Source: Schaalia canis | GTDB lineage: Bacteria; Actinomycetota; Actinomycetes; Actinomycetales; Actinomycetaceae | Reading direction: 5' to 3' | Assembly (NCBI RefSeq): GCF_003858455.1 | Contig: NZ_RQZF01000003.1 | Location: 62,001 to 126,000 of the forward strand | DNA length: 64,000 bases | Shown: piece by piece, positions 62,336-64,000 of the stretch | How positions within the stretch are numbered: position 1 is the first letter of the stretch | How the letters are laid out: every line of letters starts with the position of its first letter | Notes under the pieces: generated by a model | Database searches by the model: none | What the model was told of the DNA's origin: nothing | Seen by the model: the letters and a program-made list of their open reading frames with translations, nothing else | Position numbers and translations under genes: made by a program

Positions 62336-63699
62336 GCTCGCTCCTGACGTGATGATGCCGCCTGATAGCGTCGACGCTGCTGGCGTTCCATCCGAGATGC
62401 TCGTGTACGAGAACGCGCGTACAGCAGGGGGCCTTCAAGGAACCCGCGGATTTCTTCATGCGTGAGCGAAGCGGGCACATCAGGATCGGTGCCTGTCACA
62501 CGTTCGGAGCCGGGGGCGACGCGTCGGGCAACCTTCAAGGCACGCGAGGCGAGCAATACCAGGGATGAGGGACGTTCCCACACGGACTTTGTCAGAAGCG
62601 CTGCCATGCCCGAACCGTTCCCTCGGATTTGGCGTTCAAGCCCTTCAAAATCTGTGCGGTGGACGTGGTGGACGACTGCATCAGGGGTGTGGATGATTGC
62701 GTAGTTCGCGCGCAAGACGCGGGCAAACATGTCGAGGTCTTCCCCGCCGCGGGTGAGGGTTCCTGCCCCCAGTGAGGGATCAAAAGGTCCGACCTCGCGC
62801 AGGACATCAGCGCGGAAAGCCATACAGACGCCAGCCCCCACGCGGGCGGTGGTTACCGGGTAGAGCGGGCCACCCTCACCAGCCTCTCCAAAAGTGGCGA
62901 GGGTCGGTTCTTCGCGTAAAGACCACACCCGTGGCGTCAGATCCTTAGGAAAACCACCGCGGGCTTCAAACCAGCGTTGTGTGCGGTGGGTGAGCTCGGC
63001 CGGGAGCACAATGCCTGTGGTGGCACCGATGCGCCGATTCGGGTCGGAGGCGAAGGGATCGCACAGGGCGCGTAACCACTGGGGGTCAACGAAAGCATCA
63101 TCGTCGGTGAAGGCGATAATCTCACCGCGTGCAGCGAGCACCCCCCGATTGCGTGCTCGTGATAGGCCGGGGCGCGGTGCGGAAATGATGCTCAGGCGGG
63201 GGTCGGTAATGTCTGCTAGGGCAGCGTGCGTTGCCCCTGACGCTGGGTCGTTATCGACCACGCAGACGTCGAAGTCATTGTGTTCTTGGGCGAGGACGGC
63301 TGTGACGGCTCGACGCAGATAGGGGGATGTGCCCATGGTACACATGACCACTGTTGCGCTCAGCGTGGCGCCAGCGCCTTCCCTCCAGGCCCGAGGTTTG
63401 ACCATCACCGGCGGAAGCTCTCGCAAGATCCTTGACAAAGATGCCGCTGGGGCGCAGTCAATAATGCGGGCGCTGCGGCCCTCACTACGCACGAGGACGA
63501 GGGCGCGCGGGTCGGCCTCGCTGCCGACAAGGACGTGGAGATCGCGCTCGTCCTCGTAGTGGGCAATGAGAGCGCCTTCTGCAATGGCACCTTCTTCTTC
63601 CTCTACCTGCTTTTGACGGCCGCGGGCAGACCCGTAGGCGCGGAAAAGCTCACTGGTGCTGGGAAGTGAACGCGACGTATTCCTGCGAGGAAAGATCAT
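62332..63699 (-). CDS. Family 2 glycosyltransferase
   Basis: A 455-residue cytoplasmic inverting transferase of GT family 2. The nucleotide-sugar fold begins at about residue 115 (SATVVMCTMGTSPYLRRAVTAVL, then CVVDNDP), with AFTDDDAFVDPQWL as the DxD metal site and GGEDLDMFARVL as the ED catalytic-base motif. An N-terminal region of about 110 residues is unlike the family and of unknown role; the C terminus is basic. I chose ATG 63699 (MIFPRRNTSRS), with AAGGAGG upstream; the frame to 63912 is longer but unlikely. It precedes the Wzy-like gene, sharing a four-base overlap. Confidence 0.9.
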   Translation of the reverse strand: MIFPRRNTSRSLPSTSELFRAYGSARGRQKQVEEEEGAIAEGALIAHYEDERDLHVLVGSEADPRALVLVRSEGRSARIIDCAPAASLSRILRELPPVMVKPRAWREGAGATLSATVVMCTMGTSPYLRRAVTAVLAQEHNDFDVCVVDNDPASGATHAALADITDPRLSIISAPRPGLSRARNRGVLAARGEIIAFTDDDAFVDPQWLRALCDPFASDPNRRIGATTGIVLPAELTHRTQRWFEARGGFPKDLTPRVWSLREEPTLATFGEAGEGGPLYPVTTARVGAGVCMAFRADVLREVGPFDPSLGAGTLTRGGEDLDMFARVLRANYAIIHTPDAVVHHVHRTDFEGLERQIRGNGSGMAALLTKSVWERPSSLVLLASRALKVARRVAPGSERVTGTDPDVPASLTHEEIRGFLEGPLLYARSRTRASRMERQQRRRYQAASSRQERA

Positions 63700-63811
63700 T
63701 GCGCGATGCCTCCTTGGGAAAGAGTGGTGCCACCAAGAACGGCGAACCATCGACGGTAGCAAGGGGTGCCCTGCCACGGGGGATCGTGAGTTCTCGTCAG
63801 TGTCGTGTGTC

Positions 63812-64000
63812 CTAGTGGGCAGGCCCCTGTGAACGTGGTGCCCCCGAATCAGGAGTGTTCGTGCTTGAGTGAGGACCGGGAATGATCGCCACCGTCGGAG
63901 CGCGATCTTCACCGATAATCAGATCGGTTGGGGAAGGGCGCCTTTTCACAGGTGCCTCCACCGGATTCTCAACTGCTTCTGCTTCATGGGACGGCAACGC
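63812..64000 (-). CDS. C-terminal end of a gene cut by the window edge
   Basis: An open minus-strand frame runs from the right edge to a stop at 63812. The visible 62 or so residues are hydrophilic and Pro/Glu/Ser-rich (KRRPSPTDLIIGEDRAPTVA), a typical disordered C-terminal tail. No domain is visible, so the product cannot be named; its place suggests another polysaccharide-locus gene. Confidence 0.5.
   Translation of the reverse strand, partial: ALPSHEAEAVENPVEAPVKRRPSPTDLIIGEDRAPTVAIIPGPHSSTNTPDSGAPRSQGPAH

Overview
The window reads as chromosomal DNA of a high-GC actinobacterium, most likely Actinomycetaceae (Actinomyces/Schaalia-like; inferred). The support is the order mfd - SurA-like lipoprotein - eno - septum initiator - DUF501 - ppx, a bifidobacterial PFNA-like kinase/fibronectin locus, and an arginine deiminase operon. 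No phage, insertion sequence, CRISPR array or rRNA was seen.

0-30.4 kb is mostly housekeeping: a nuclease-like gene overlapping ychF, ispH, xseA-xseB, a PfkB sugar kinase, a cis-prenyltransferase, a hemolysin III-like protein, greA, an AI-2E/PerM transporter, msrA, an FKBP, a Bax inhibitor-1-like protein, a short-variable-loop tRNA with anticodon UAA, nhaA, ppx, DUF501, a septum initiator, eno, a lipoprotein, mfd, pth, galK, a 2H phosphoesterase, a YihY protein and exonuclease III. Nearly every gap of 100 bases or more here carries a dispersed palindrome, CGCGAGTGGTC-N10-GACCACTCGCG. I count 19 full copies and two half copies, always with a 10-base centre, in convergent, divergent and codirectional gaps alike. 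None occurs from 30.4 kb to the right edge.

30.4-33.9 kb is the arcA-arcB-arcC operon (minus strand), which makes ATP from arginine. 34-49.9 kb is one seven-gene minus-strand operon resembling the Bifidobacterium PFNA cluster: a 2075-residue membrane-anchored protein with tandem Ig-like and fibronectin III repeats, a MoxR ATPase, a DUF58 protein, a transglutaminase-like membrane protein, an RDD-FHA protein, a zinc-ribbon/FHA protein and a Ser/Thr kinase with an outer tail. No PP2C phosphatase gene is present. The likely theme is cell-surface sensing or assembly linked to phosphothreonine signalling.

50-52.6 kb is glyA-folD (one-carbon metabolism) behind a leader matching the ZTP (pfl) riboswitch. 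52.8 kb to the right edge is a cell-surface polysaccharide locus: initiating sugar-phosphate transferase, a divergent WecG/TagA-like transferase, a large secreted fibrinogen-like/beta-propeller protein, a Wzx-like flippase, an anchored small exported protein, a Wzy/ligase-like membrane protein, a family 2 glycosyltransferase, and the 3' end of another gene.

Leader regions of interest: mutually exclusive hairpins before the hemolysin III-like gene, a terminator-like hairpin just before greA, and an inverted repeat upstream of arcA.
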